From contig JAXJSP010000050.1 of NCBI GenBank assembly GCA_036310005.1, forward strand, positions 36,540 to 100,539: 64,000 nucleotides of DNA. Direction: 5' to 3'. Source of the stretch: JAXJSP01 sp036310005. GTDB taxonomy: Bacteria; Bacillota; Clostridia; Oscillospirales; Acutalibacteraceae. Below are positions 53,043 through 60,385 of the stretch, piece by piece (within the stretch, counting starts at the first letter, position 1; each line of letters starts with the position of its first letter). The notes below the pieces were generated by a model. The model searched no databases and was not told the origin of the DNA. It saw nothing but the letters and a program-made list of their open reading frames with translations. The position numbers were made by a program, and so were the translations under genes.

Positions 53043-53216
53043 AGAAATCCCTAAAACCCTTTGCTGCATAGAGCATAAAAAAGACACCTACCATAATTGA
53101 TAAGTGTCTGTTGGCGTTACCGCTGTTATTTAGATGTGAGCGACAGTTTGATTTATAGTTGCAGGTGCGAATAAGTCTTTTCAAAACATACGAATAGGTA
53201 CAATAAATTCAGCCGA

Positions 53217-53271
53217 GAATTAACGATTAGAATTAACGATACCGTTAATTCTTTTGAAATATCGTTAATTC
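53217..53271. promoter_or_regulatory. Cluster of four operator half-sites before the AlbA/ATPase gene
   Basis: GAATTAACGAT occurs twice directly (53217, 53230) and twice inverted (53243-53251, 53261-53271, as CGTTAATTC). The middle pair forms the palindrome GAATTAACG-ATAC-CGTTAATTC. It lies just upstream of the promoter, so a regulator, possibly the encoded protein itself, is likely to bind here. Confidence 0.65.
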
Positions 53272-53292
53272 TTATATTTTTACAGTTAATTA

Positions 53293-53321
53293 TTGATTTT
53301 AGAGCAAGAATAGATTATAAT
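53293..53321 (+). promoter_or_regulatory. Promoter of the defence cassette
   Basis: TTGATT, 17-base spacer, perfect TATAAT, 31 bases before the AlbA/ATPase gene. Confidence 0.7.
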
Positions 53322-53351
53322 AAAATTATCATCTTCAAGGAGGAAGCGTTA

Positions 53352-54776
53352 ATGCAAACGGAAGCTCTCAAAAAAATCGTTTTAGATATAAAAGCCTTGA
53401 AAACAGAAACCCAAACTATTGAACTGAAAGCCGCTATACAAGGTTGCCCTACAAGATTATTTGATACACTTTCGTCTTTTTCTAATCAAGACGAAGGCGG
53501 AATTATTATTTTCGGTGTTGATGAAAAAGACAACTATGCGATTAAGGGTGTTTATGATGCTCAGGATCTTCAAAAGAAAGTAACCGAGCAATGCAAACAA
53601 ATGGAACCGTCTGTTCGTGCATTGTTTACAGTTTGTGAGATTGACGGCAAAGCGATTGTTTCTGCCGAAATTCCCGGTGTAGATATTTCCGAACGCCCTG
53701 TTTTCTATAAGGGTGTAGGTCGTATCAAAGGTTCTTACGTTCGTGTCGGCGAATCCGACGAACCAATGAGCGAATACGAGATTTATAGTTATGAAGCGTT
53801 TCGTAAAAGAACTCGTGATGACATTCGCACCGTAGAGAACGCCAAGCTCACTATGATTAATGAAAATCGGATGGCAGATTATCTGAACGCAGTTAAAAAC
53901 GAGAGAAAAAATCTTGCCGATAATGTTACTGAGGAAGAAATTTTGGAGCTGATGGGAATTACCAACGATGGCATTCCTACACTTGCAGGACTTATGACTT
54001 TCTCAAAATATCCTCAAGCGTACTTTCCTCAGCTTTGCATCACCGCAGTTTCACTTCCCGGAACAGAACAAGGAACAGTCGGTAATGACGGCGAGAGATT
54101 TATAGATAATAAGCGTATTACCGGTGCAATTCCCGATATGCTTGAAGAAGCGGTTGAATTTGTGCGTAAAAACAGCCGCACGAAAACGATTATTGACGAT
54201 AACGGGCATAGAGCAGACAAGCCGGAATATCCGATAAAGGCTGTTCGTGAAGCAATTCTTAACGCATTGGTACATCGTGATTACAGTGTTCATACAGAAA
54301 ATGTACCTATTCGCATTGAAATGTACCGTGACCGTATGGAGATTATCAACAGTGGCGGTTTATATGGTAAAATTTCCATTGACGCACTTGGTAAAGTTCG
54401 CCCTGAAACAAGAAATGCCGCACTTGCCAATATGCTCGAACTCTTGAACGTTACTGAAAATAGATATTCGGGAATCCCTACTATGCGTAGTGAGTTTGCA
54501 AATGCAGGACTCCCCGCACCGCTGTTTTCCGTTGTTCACGGTGAATTTAAGGTTGTTATGAAAAACGGATTGTTTGCGGAGACAATGCCTGTCGGCGATT
54601 CTCTTGTAGAGTTTTGTTCCACGCCTCGAACAAGAACTGAAATAGTCGCTTTTGTAGGCAAGTCCAAAAATTATGTTATGTCGCAGATTGTAGCACCGCT
54701 TGTTGCTGAAGGTAAATTGAAAATGACAATGCCTGACAAGCCGAAAAGTTCAAATCAAAAATTTGTAAAAGCGTGA
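53352..54776 (+). CDS. Schlafen-AlbA (AlbA_2) and HATPase_c_4 domain protein
   Basis: 474 residues. An N-terminal AlbA_2 domain (ETQTIELKAAIQG, EGGIIIFGVDEKD, GSYVRVGESDEPM) is followed by a GHKL-type ATP-binding domain (AVREAILNALVHRDYS, DRMEIINSGGLYG) and a C-terminal winged-helix-like end. Such proteins often sit in defence islands beside restriction systems and act as regulators or effectors. It starts the cassette, with AAGGAGG before the ATG and an operator cluster upstream, which suggests autoregulation. Confidence 0.85.
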   Translation: MQTEALKKIVLDIKALKTETQTIELKAAIQGCPTRLFDTLSSFSNQDEGGIIIFGVDEKDNYAIKGVYDAQDLQKKVTEQCKQMEPSVRALFTVCEIDGKAIVSAEIPGVDISERPVFYKGVGRIKGSYVRVGESDEPMSEYEIYSYEAFRKRTRDDIRTVENAKLTMINENRMADYLNAVKNERKNLADNVTEEEILELMGITNDGIPTLAGLMTFSKYPQAYFPQLCITAVSLPGTEQGTVGNDGERFIDNKRITGAIPDMLEEAVEFVRKNSRTKTIIDDNGHRADKPEYPIKAVREAILNALVHRDYSVHTENVPIRIEMYRDRMEIINSGGLYGKISIDALGKVRPETRNAALANMLELLNVTENRYSGIPTMRSEFANAGLPAPLFSVVHGEFKVVMKNGLFAETMPVGDSLVEFCSTPRTRTEIVAFVGKSKNYVMSQIVAPLVAEGKLKMTMPDKPKSSNQKFVKA

Positions 54777-54881
54777 ATTTTTATCACGCATATATCTTTT
54801 CCTCAAGCCTTGGCTTATTGGAATTATGTGTGCGAAAATTGTAGAGATATAGTGTGATAAAGCAAAGATAGGATGTAAGAA

Positions 54882-55904
54882 ATGAATATTACTTTTTTAG
54901 TTGGCAATGGTTTTGATTTAAATCTAAAATTAAATACACGATATTCTGATTTTTATAAATACTATATTAAAAATGATCCAAAAGATTTACTTTCCAAATC
55001 TATAAAAGAAGATTATGAAATGTGGTCTGATTTGGAAGTAGGTTTGGGCGAATTTCTAAAAGATATTGATGAAAGTCAGATTAAAGAATTTCTCGACAGC
55101 AAAAGCACGTTGGAAAGAATGCTGTCAGAGTATTTAACTTCAGAAAATAATCGAGTCCATATAAAAGATGAGAAAGCACTTGCTGAAGAATTCAAGAAAA
55201 AAGTTCTTAATTTCTTTTCTGATTTTAATGCTATTGATAAAGATCATTACCATCAAGTAATGAGCGCAACTAGAACGCAAATTAATTACAACTTTATTAC
55301 ATTTAATTACACAAGCGTTCTTGATATGATAGTCTCTGCTGCTCAAAAAAATTGCAAACCTTTTGGCAATCATAGTGCAGGCAATACAGGATATAACGAT
55401 GCCGTTATATTACCGCATCACATTCACGGAAAACTAACAGAGGATTTAATTTTAGGGTTAGATAACACAGAGCAGATATTGAATGACAAGTTGAAAACAA
55501 ACCCCAAATTAACAAATTACATAGTTAAATCTGTTGTAAATACCGCATTGGGCGAAAAGAAGATCGAAAAGGCAAAAGAAATTATAGATAAGAGCAAATA
55601 TGTTTGTTTATTCGGCCTTTCTATTGGTGATACAGACGGAATGTGGTGGAGTTATATTATTGAGCGGTTGAAACGAGAGAAAGATAATCGTTTAGTATTG
55701 TTTATTAACAAAAACACGAATGTGCAGTTATCAGGACAAGAAAAAATTCGTTTTAGAGATTCAAACAGAGAAATGATGTTAGAACGTAGTCATTGCAAAG
55801 TTTCAGAGACTTTGAAATTAGTTCAAGATAAAATTATTATCGTTCCCAATTCTAAGATTTTCGACTTGGAAAATATCACATTGGAGGATCAAGAAAATGG
55901 CTAA
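54882..55904 (+). CDS. AbiH-family abortive infection protein
   Basis: 340 residues. The hallmark N-terminus ITFLVGNGFDLNLKLNTRYS, internal TFNYTSVLD, HIHGK and late LFGLSIGDTD define AbiH, first described as a lactococcal phage-resistance protein whose mechanism is unknown. Its last eight bases overlap the start of the fused restriction-modification gene, so translation is coupled. The 105-base gap upstream contains matching TTATCAC and GTGATAA arms that could form a long-range hairpin. Confidence 0.88.
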   Translation: MNITFLVGNGFDLNLKLNTRYSDFYKYYIKNDPKDLLSKSIKEDYEMWSDLEVGLGEFLKDIDESQIKEFLDSKSTLERMLSEYLTSENNRVHIKDEKALAEEFKKKVLNFFSDFNAIDKDHYHQVMSATRTQINYNFITFNYTSVLDMIVSAAQKNCKPFGNHSAGNTGYNDAVILPHHIHGKLTEDLILGLDNTEQILNDKLKTNPKLTNYIVKSVVNTALGEKKIEKAKEIIDKSKYVCLFGLSIGDTDGMWWSYIIERLKREKDNRLVLFINKNTNVQLSGQEKIRFRDSNREMMLERSHCKVSETLKLVQDKIIIVPNSKIFDLENITLEDQENG

Positions 55905-57948
55905 AAATACAGTTCAATCTATCGAGCCTAATATTGCCGATTTAGTAAATGGTTGGCTCAAATCATATAAAGTAGATTATAAATTGGAGCAAGAGTCTTT
56001 AAATACAGAGATAGACCAAGCTCTCAATGACTATTTTTCTAAGAATGGTGGCAAAGGCGGCAACCGTCCCGATGCTAAGCTTCTTTTGAAAGCAAATGAC
56101 GGCAAATATTATCCTGTCCTTATTGAATATAAAGGATATAAAGATAAACTTGTTAAATTGGATGACGAAGGTAATGTTGCCAACAAAACATCAAAGAATC
56201 AACCAGACTTTACTAACATAAATTCCTATGCCGTAAACGGTGCTGTTCACTATGCAAACGCCATATTGCATTATACAAGCTATACAGATGTTATTGCTAT
56301 CGGTGTTACCGGACATAAAAATGCAGACGGAAAGATCATACATCAAATCGGCGTTTACTATGTTTCTAAAAGCAACTTTGGTGTTGGTCAAAAGGTTGAT
56401 GAATATACCGATCTTTCCTTCCTTAAAAAAGAGCATTTTTCTGCGTTCATTGAAAAGGCAAAACAGTTATCTCTCCCTCAAGAAGAAATTGAAAAATTAA
56501 AAGAACGCAGAGAACAAGAAATTACTGCAAGCCTTGTTAAGCTGAATAACGATATATTCAAGAGCGAAAAAGGACTTAGCGAAAACGACCGTGTTTACCT
56601 TGTTGCCGCATCTATTATGGCAACACTCGGTGATGTTGACAATAAGGTATATCCGCTGACCAAAGCCGAGCTTAAATCCTCTGATGAAGAAGGCGATAGA
56701 GACGGCGATATTATGATTCGAAAAATCAATTCTTTCCTCAATGCTAAAAATCTCCCTAAAGATAAGAAAGATTTGATTGTAAGAACACTTCAAAACACGC
56801 TTACTACCGATAATATCAACAAAGTTGAAGATGGCGAAAGCCAATTAAAGCGTGTATTTATAAAAATTGTTGACGACCTCGGAATTTATTACAAAATAGG
56901 TTTGACAACCGATTTTACGGGCAAATTGTTTAATGAAATGTATTCTTGGCTCGGTTTCACACAGGATCAGCTTAATGATGTTGTGCTGACTCCTTCTTAT
57001 GTTGCGACTCTTTTGTGCCGTCTTGCAAGAGTAAATAAAGACTCTTATGTGTGGGACTTTGCAACAGGTTCGGCAGGTCTGCTGGTAGCAGCTATGAATG
57101 AAATGCTTATAGATGCCAAAAAGAAAATCAAATCGCCTGAAGAATTGGCACGCAAGTCAGCGGAAATCAAAGCAAATCAGTTATTGGGTCTGGAAATCCT
57201 GTCCAATGTTTATATGCTTGCTGTTCTCAACATGATTATGATGGGCGACGGCAGTTCCAACATTCTGAACAAAGACTCACTCAAAGAATTTGACGGTAAT
57301 TACGGTTTCGGAAAGACTAACGAAAAATTCCCCGCTGACGCTTTCGTTCTAAATCCACCATATTCTGCACCCGGAAATGGAATGATATTCGTTGAAAAGG
57401 CTCTGTCGATGATGAACAAGGGTTATGCTGCAATTATCATTCAAAATTCAGCAGGCAGCGGTAAGGCGACCGAATATAACAAAAAGATTCTAAAACATAG
57501 CACCCTGCTCGCAAGTATCAAAATGCCGATAGACTTGTTTATAGGAAAGTCAAGTGTTCAGACGAATGTTTATGTTTTCCGTGTCGGCGAAGCACATCAG
57601 CAGGATGATGTTGTAAAGTTTATAGATTTCTCAAATGACGGTTACACAAGAACAAACCGCAAGAAGGCAAGCTGTAATCTTCGTGATACTGACCGTGCAA
57701 AAGAGCGTTATCAGGAACTCGTTGACCTTGTAAGATTCGGAAAATCAAAACTGAATATCTTTACCGAAAAAGAGTATTACGAGGGGAAAATCGATCCTAA
57801 CAACGGTGCAGACTGGAATCAGGCAGCGCCGATAGACACAAAACCAACTCTTGAAGATTTCAAGAAAACGGTGAGCGACTATCTTGCGTGGGAAGTGTCT
57901 AATCTTCTTAAAAATCAAAACATGGAGGATGAACGCCTGGGAAAATAA
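55897..57948 (+). CDS. BcgI-like fused restriction endonuclease and N6-adenine methyltransferase
   Basis: 683 residues. The N-terminus has a PD-(D/E)xK-type nuclease core (RPDAKLLL with Asp59; LIEYKGYK with Glu77 and Lys79). It is followed by a helical region and a gamma-class N6-adenine methyltransferase with motif I DFATGSAG (about 388) and motif IV NPPY (about 485). Together with the following specificity gene this is the two-subunit layout of BcgI-type (IIB) enzymes, which need no separate HsdR or translocase. The start lies inside abiH. Confidence 0.87.
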   Translation: MAKNTVQSIEPNIADLVNGWLKSYKVDYKLEQESLNTEIDQALNDYFSKNGGKGGNRPDAKLLLKANDGKYYPVLIEYKGYKDKLVKLDDEGNVANKTSKNQPDFTNINSYAVNGAVHYANAILHYTSYTDVIAIGVTGHKNADGKIIHQIGVYYVSKSNFGVGQKVDEYTDLSFLKKEHFSAFIEKAKQLSLPQEEIEKLKERREQEITASLVKLNNDIFKSEKGLSENDRVYLVAASIMATLGDVDNKVYPLTKAELKSSDEEGDRDGDIMIRKINSFLNAKNLPKDKKDLIVRTLQNTLTTDNINKVEDGESQLKRVFIKIVDDLGIYYKIGLTTDFTGKLFNEMYSWLGFTQDQLNDVVLTPSYVATLLCRLARVNKDSYVWDFATGSAGLLVAAMNEMLIDAKKKIKSPEELARKSAEIKANQLLGLEILSNVYMLAVLNMIMMGDGSSNILNKDSLKEFDGNYGFGKTNEKFPADAFVLNPPYSAPGNGMIFVEKALSMMNKGYAAIIIQNSAGSGKATEYNKKILKHSTLLASIKMPIDLFIGKSSVQTNVYVFRVGEAHQQDDVVKFIDFSNDGYTRTNRKKASCNLRDTDRAKERYQELVDLVRFGKSKLNIFTEKEYYEGKIDPNNGADWNQAAPIDTKPTLEDFKKTVSDYLAWEVSNLLKNQNMEDERLGK

Positions 57949-57968
57949 ATGCCTCACTTAACGAAAAG

Positions 57969-59084
57969 TTGAGGGCAGTTAAGTGGGGCGAATATGAGAT
58001 AAACAGATTGTTTTCGAAAATTCGAGTAAACACCTTAAAGTATAAAACAAAAGAGCTTCCGAGTAAAGCTACAGGAAAATTCCGCTTGCCAGCATTAACC
58101 GCAGGTATTGAGAATCAAGGACTCAATAATTATGTTCCATACGACGGTGCTACCGTTTTAAAGAATGTCATTTCTATTTCTGCGAATGGTGCAAACACGG
58201 GGGCAACATTTTACCAGAGCAAGGAATTTACGGTATTGCAAGATGCGTATGCAATACAATGGGTTTATAGTGATTGTGCTTTGACGGATAACCAATATTT
58301 GTTTATTACAAGCTGTATAGCAAAAACTGTATATGGTAATTATGAATGGACAAATAAAGCAGGTTGGGAAAGGATAAAAAATAATACCATTATGCTACCT
58401 GAATCCGAAAATGGTTTCATTGACTTCGATTTTATGGAGTCATTTATAGCTGAGCTAGAAGCTCAGCGGATAGCTGAGCTATCCGCTTACTTAAAAGTAA
58501 GCGGATTCGACAATTACGAATTGTCGGATGAAGAGCTCAACGCTCTTCAGGAGTATCAATCTATCAACTGGAAGTCTTTTAATTTAGAGAAGTTATTTGG
58601 CAAATCCACAAGAGGAAAAAGATTAAAGAGCGCAGATCGAATTGTTGGCGACTTGCCTTTTGTTACTGCCGGAGAAGCATCTGAAGGTATATCGGCGCAC
58701 ATAGGCAATAAGGTTGAGGTGTTTAATGAAAATACAACAACCATTGATATGTTTGGTTCTGCAAAGTATCGCAACTACAAGTATGGAGCGGATGACCATA
58801 TTGCAGTAGTACATACTGATAAACTTCCGATGAAAGCATCGATATTTGTTACATCAGCAATTCATAAAGCATCTCATACAGGAAAATTTGATTATGGACA
58901 TAATTTCTATGCCAAAGATGCCGATGCCCTTGATATTATGTTACCAGAAATAGACGGAAATCCCGACTATTCATATATGGAAACACTGATATCCGCCATT
59001 CAAAAATTGGTTATCAAAGATGTTGTTAAGTACACTGATAAAAAAATCAATGCAACAAAAACCGTAGTGTACGGTGAGGAGTAA
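57969..59084 (+). CDS. Restriction-modification specificity subunit
   Basis: 371 residues from TTG at 57969: two target-recognition domains (about 1-160 and 190-350), each with an N-terminal KWGEYEINRLFSK or NWKSFNLEKLFGK start and LPE-type ends, separated by a charged helix (FIAELEAQRIAELSAYL). It gives DNA specificity to the preceding enzyme. In-frame codons upstream spell N-A-S-L-N-E-K with ATA where ATG would be expected (57945), so the original start may have been lost. The helical linker is encoded by five successive DNA hairpins. Confidence 0.85.
   Translation: MRAVKWGEYEINRLFSKIRVNTLKYKTKELPSKATGKFRLPALTAGIENQGLNNYVPYDGATVLKNVISISANGANTGATFYQSKEFTVLQDAYAIQWVYSDCALTDNQYLFITSCIAKTVYGNYEWTNKAGWERIKNNTIMLPESENGFIDFDFMESFIAELEAQRIAELSAYLKVSGFDNYELSDEELNALQEYQSINWKSFNLEKLFGKSTRGKRLKSADRIVGDLPFVTAGEASEGISAHIGNKVEVFNENTTTIDMFGSAKYRNYKYGADDHIAVVHTDKLPMKASIFVTSAIHKASHTGKFDYGHNFYAKDADALDIMLPEIDGNPDYSYMETLISAIQKLVIKDVVKYTDKKINATKTVVYGEE
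58449..58548. repeat. Ladder of five perfect hairpins in the specificity-gene linker
   Basis: Successive perfect inverted repeats: GCTGAGC/GCTCAGC (58449-58467), GGATAGC/GCTATCC (58468-58484), CCGCTTACTT/AAGTAAGCGG (58483-58504), CGACAATT/AATTGTCG (58508-58526) and GAAGAGC/GCTCTTC (58530-58548), with loops of 2-5 bases. They fill the 100 bases that encode the helix between the recognition domains. Confidence 0.9.
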
Positions 59085-59119
59085 ATTATCTTAATTTAGT
59101 AGGTCTTAGGGTGAAACCC

Positions 59120-59166
59120 TAACGAGGTATTTGGTAACTGTGGTTATCCAAATACACTGCTCGCTG
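59120..59166. repeat. 47-bp inverted repeat, right copy
   Basis: Reverse complement of 52996-53042 with one mismatch. It begins CTAACGAGG and ends ACTGCTCGCT, and is the first unit of the hairpin array that follows. Confidence 0.9.
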
Positions 59167-59290
59167 AGATTGCACGAGCGACAGCACCGTTTTGGACAAA
59201 CCTGTCCATAAATGGTCTGCTCGCTCAGTAAGTGCATAAAGCGGGCAGGCTACCGTTTGGCTATCAAAACGGTCTGCTCGCTAAGATAGT
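59120..59290. repeat. Array of three hairpin units ending in CTGCTCGCTNAG
   Basis: Three units of 57-60 bp, each a hairpin followed by CTGCTCGCT (at 59158, 59218 and 59275). Hairpins are TATTTGG/CCAAATA, TGGACA/TGTCCA flanked by ACC/GGT, and ACCGTTT/AAACGGT. The left flank of the cassette at 53.0 kb has a single inverted unit. Confidence 0.75.
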
Positions 59291-59311
59291 ACAGAATAAC
59301 TCACTAACGCA

Positions 59312-59357
59312 AAAAGAAGGCACAACCTTCGGAATTTTTCCGTCGGCTGTGCCTTTT
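59312..59357. terminator. Bidirectional terminator after tnpV and the hairpin array
   Basis: AAGGCACA/TGTGCCTT outer stem extended by inner pairs, with an A/T tract on each side, lying between the plus-strand cassette and the convergent tnpV. Confidence 0.75.
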
Positions 59358-59359
59358 AC

Positions 59360-59728
59360 TTAGTTGAAAATTAACTCTGTGTTGACAATTTCGGTGGCTT
59401 GGTTACGGATATTATTCATCTTCTGCACCCACTCCATCGGTGCGGCGGCTTTCAATTTTTCCGTAACGCCCCCTTTTTCGGCAAGTGATTTCACTATGGT
59501 CTCAAACATTTCCTCGGCTTGCTGATTGATGTCTGCAAGGTAGCCGTTAAGCGTTCCGCTTGTCAGCAAATTGTAATACCTTACCCGATGTTGCGATTTC
59601 AGAAATCGTCTGTGCCGTTCTCCCCATATTCCAATGGGGCTGTCTTGTCCTGCGGCAATTTCAAGATTTGGGAGAATGTAATCTCCCGTTTGGCGATATG
59701 TATCGCCCATTTTCTCATACTCTGTCAT
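59360..59728 (-). CDS. tnpV: TnpV family transposon-encoded protein
   Basis: 122 residues. MTEYEKMGDTYRQTGDYILP, PIGIWGERHRRFLK, YNLLTSGTLNGYLADI and WVQKMNNIRNQATEIVN match TnpV, first named in the Tn4451 chloramphenicol-resistance elements; its role is unknown. ATG at 59728 follows CGGAGG. It starts 20 bases after the truncated spoVT and is probably transcribed from the spoVT promoter while the element is integrated. Confidence 0.9.
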   Translation of the reverse strand: MTEYEKMGDTYRQTGDYILPNLEIAAGQDSPIGIWGERHRRFLKSQHRVRYYNLLTSGTLNGYLADINQQAEEMFETIVKSLAEKGGVTEKLKAAAPMEWVQKMNNIRNQATEIVNTELIFN

Positions 59729-59748
59729 TTCTATGACCTCCGTAAAAT

Positions 59749-59925
59749 TTATTTTCCGATGCAACGGTCAGCGAACTGAAGCATTGCATAACAGAACTTT
59801 TCATACGGTGTCAATGATGTATGTAATGGGTCGCCCTCTCTGATTTTCATTGTGCGGCGTATTTCTTTCGGTATTACAACACGACCGAGATCATCAATTC
59901 TACGCACAATTCCTGTTGCTTTCAT
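59749..59925 (-). pseudogene. spoVT: spoVT N-terminal part, truncated by element insertion
   Basis: 58 codons. Residues 1-33 are the SpoVT swapped-hairpin AbrB domain (MKATGIVRRIDDLGRVVIPK, EIRRTMKIREGDP). At P33 it passes into 25 element-encoded residues (LHTSLTPYEKFCYAMLQF and on) and stops. The missing 147 residues are fused to the recombinase at 48722-49165; together they give a 180-residue SpoVT, close to the 178 of B. subtilis. GGAG precedes the ATG. As it stands, only a DNA-binding fragment is made, so the sporulation regulator is off until excision. Confidence 0.92.
59828..59838. other. Attachment core, right end (attR)
   Basis: Minus strand GAGGGCGACCC at codons E30 to P33 of the truncated spoVT, identical and in the same frame as the left core at 49167-49177. 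Confidence 0.85.
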
Positions 59926-59980
59926 ATATAAATCTCCTTTAATTTCAAATCGTGATACTATTATTTGTCAACAAAGAAAA

Positions 59981-60009
59981 ATTATACTGTAATTTCAAAA
60001 ACCTTGTAA
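59981..60009 (-). promoter_or_regulatory. Putative spoVT promoter
   Basis: TTACAA, 17-base spacer, TATAAT on the minus strand, 56 bases before the spoVT start. A typical sigma-G promoter, expected for spoVT, is not obvious, so the assignment is tentative. Confidence 0.45.
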
Positions 60010-60068
60010 ATGAATTTAAAGTAAAAATCAAATAAACAAAATTGATAAAATTTAAAAAATCAAATAAA

Positions 60069-60150
60069 TTTATATATCGCAACGGATAACTTTTCATACG
60101 ATGCAGATGTTGTTAATAATGCATCACCTTCACGAACACACATAGTTGCA
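60069..60150 (-). repeat. Decayed copy of the element right end / att region
   Basis: Minus strand encodes TMCVREGDALLTTSASYEKL and stops soon after; compare TMKIREGDPLHTSLTPYEKF at the spoVT junction. DNA similarity runs over about 60 bp (for example ACTTTTCATACG is shared). The upstream AbrB part is not recognisable. It is probably a relic of an older element end or att site. No gene is seen in 59926-60385 apart from this. Confidence 0.6.
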
Positions 60151-60178
60151 AATTGTTTATCTGTTTAGGGTGTTTGCC

Positions 60179-60207
60179 TTGAAAAAAAAGACAAACAATA
60201 GTATAAT
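60179..60207 (+). promoter_or_regulatory. Promoter of the dual methyltransferase/HNH operon
   Basis: TTGAAA, 17-base spacer, perfect TATAAT, leaving a leader of about 170 bases before the first gene. Confidence 0.7.
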
Positions 60208-60385
60208 AAAGGCATGAAAAGAATGTAAGGATGTTTTTTATGAAATCTTAACATTTATACACCATGTGGGGCAAGTGATTTTATCCTCGAGGCTCAACAA
60301 ATGGTTTGATCGAATGAAAAAACATTAGATGAACCCTATCAAAAATAACGAGAATAATATATATTCAATATTAGAGGACGGTAAA

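Larger units (their letters stand above)
49167..59838. mobile_element. 10.7-kb serine-recombinase element inserted in spoVT
   Basis: Bounded by the shared 11-bp core. It encodes the recombinase, two small unknown proteins, a RepA_N-like protein, a defence cassette (AlbA/ATPase protein, AbiH, fused nuclease-methyltransferase, specificity subunit) and TnpV. Recombinase plus TnpV recalls the Tn4451 family. No relaxase or conjugation genes are visible, so it is at most mobilisable. The two spoVT halves lie in the same orientation at the ends, so deletion restores one continuous gene. Confidence 0.9.

Noticed and set aside
52921..53184. 87-codon minus-strand reading frame across the left inverted repeat
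   Set aside because: It is composed largely of the hairpin repeat, has no good ribosome binding site and no recognisable domain.
55897..59084. Ordinary type I restriction system lacking HsdR
   Set aside because: The methyltransferase protein has its own N-terminal PD-(D/E)xK domain, so a BcgI-like two-subunit enzyme fits without a missing gene.
59120..59290. Type III toxin-antitoxin RNA repeats
   Set aside because: Units are longer than usual and hairpin sequences differ; the adjacent genes are not ToxN-like.
59312..59357. Terminal inverted repeat of the spoVT element
   Set aside because: It is a bidirectional terminator between convergent genes, 470 bp inside the attachment core.
59749..59925. 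An independent small AbrB-family gene of the mobile element
   Set aside because: Its first 33 residues continue perfectly into the SpoVT half fused to the recombinase, with an identical 11-bp core, so a split spoVT explains it better.
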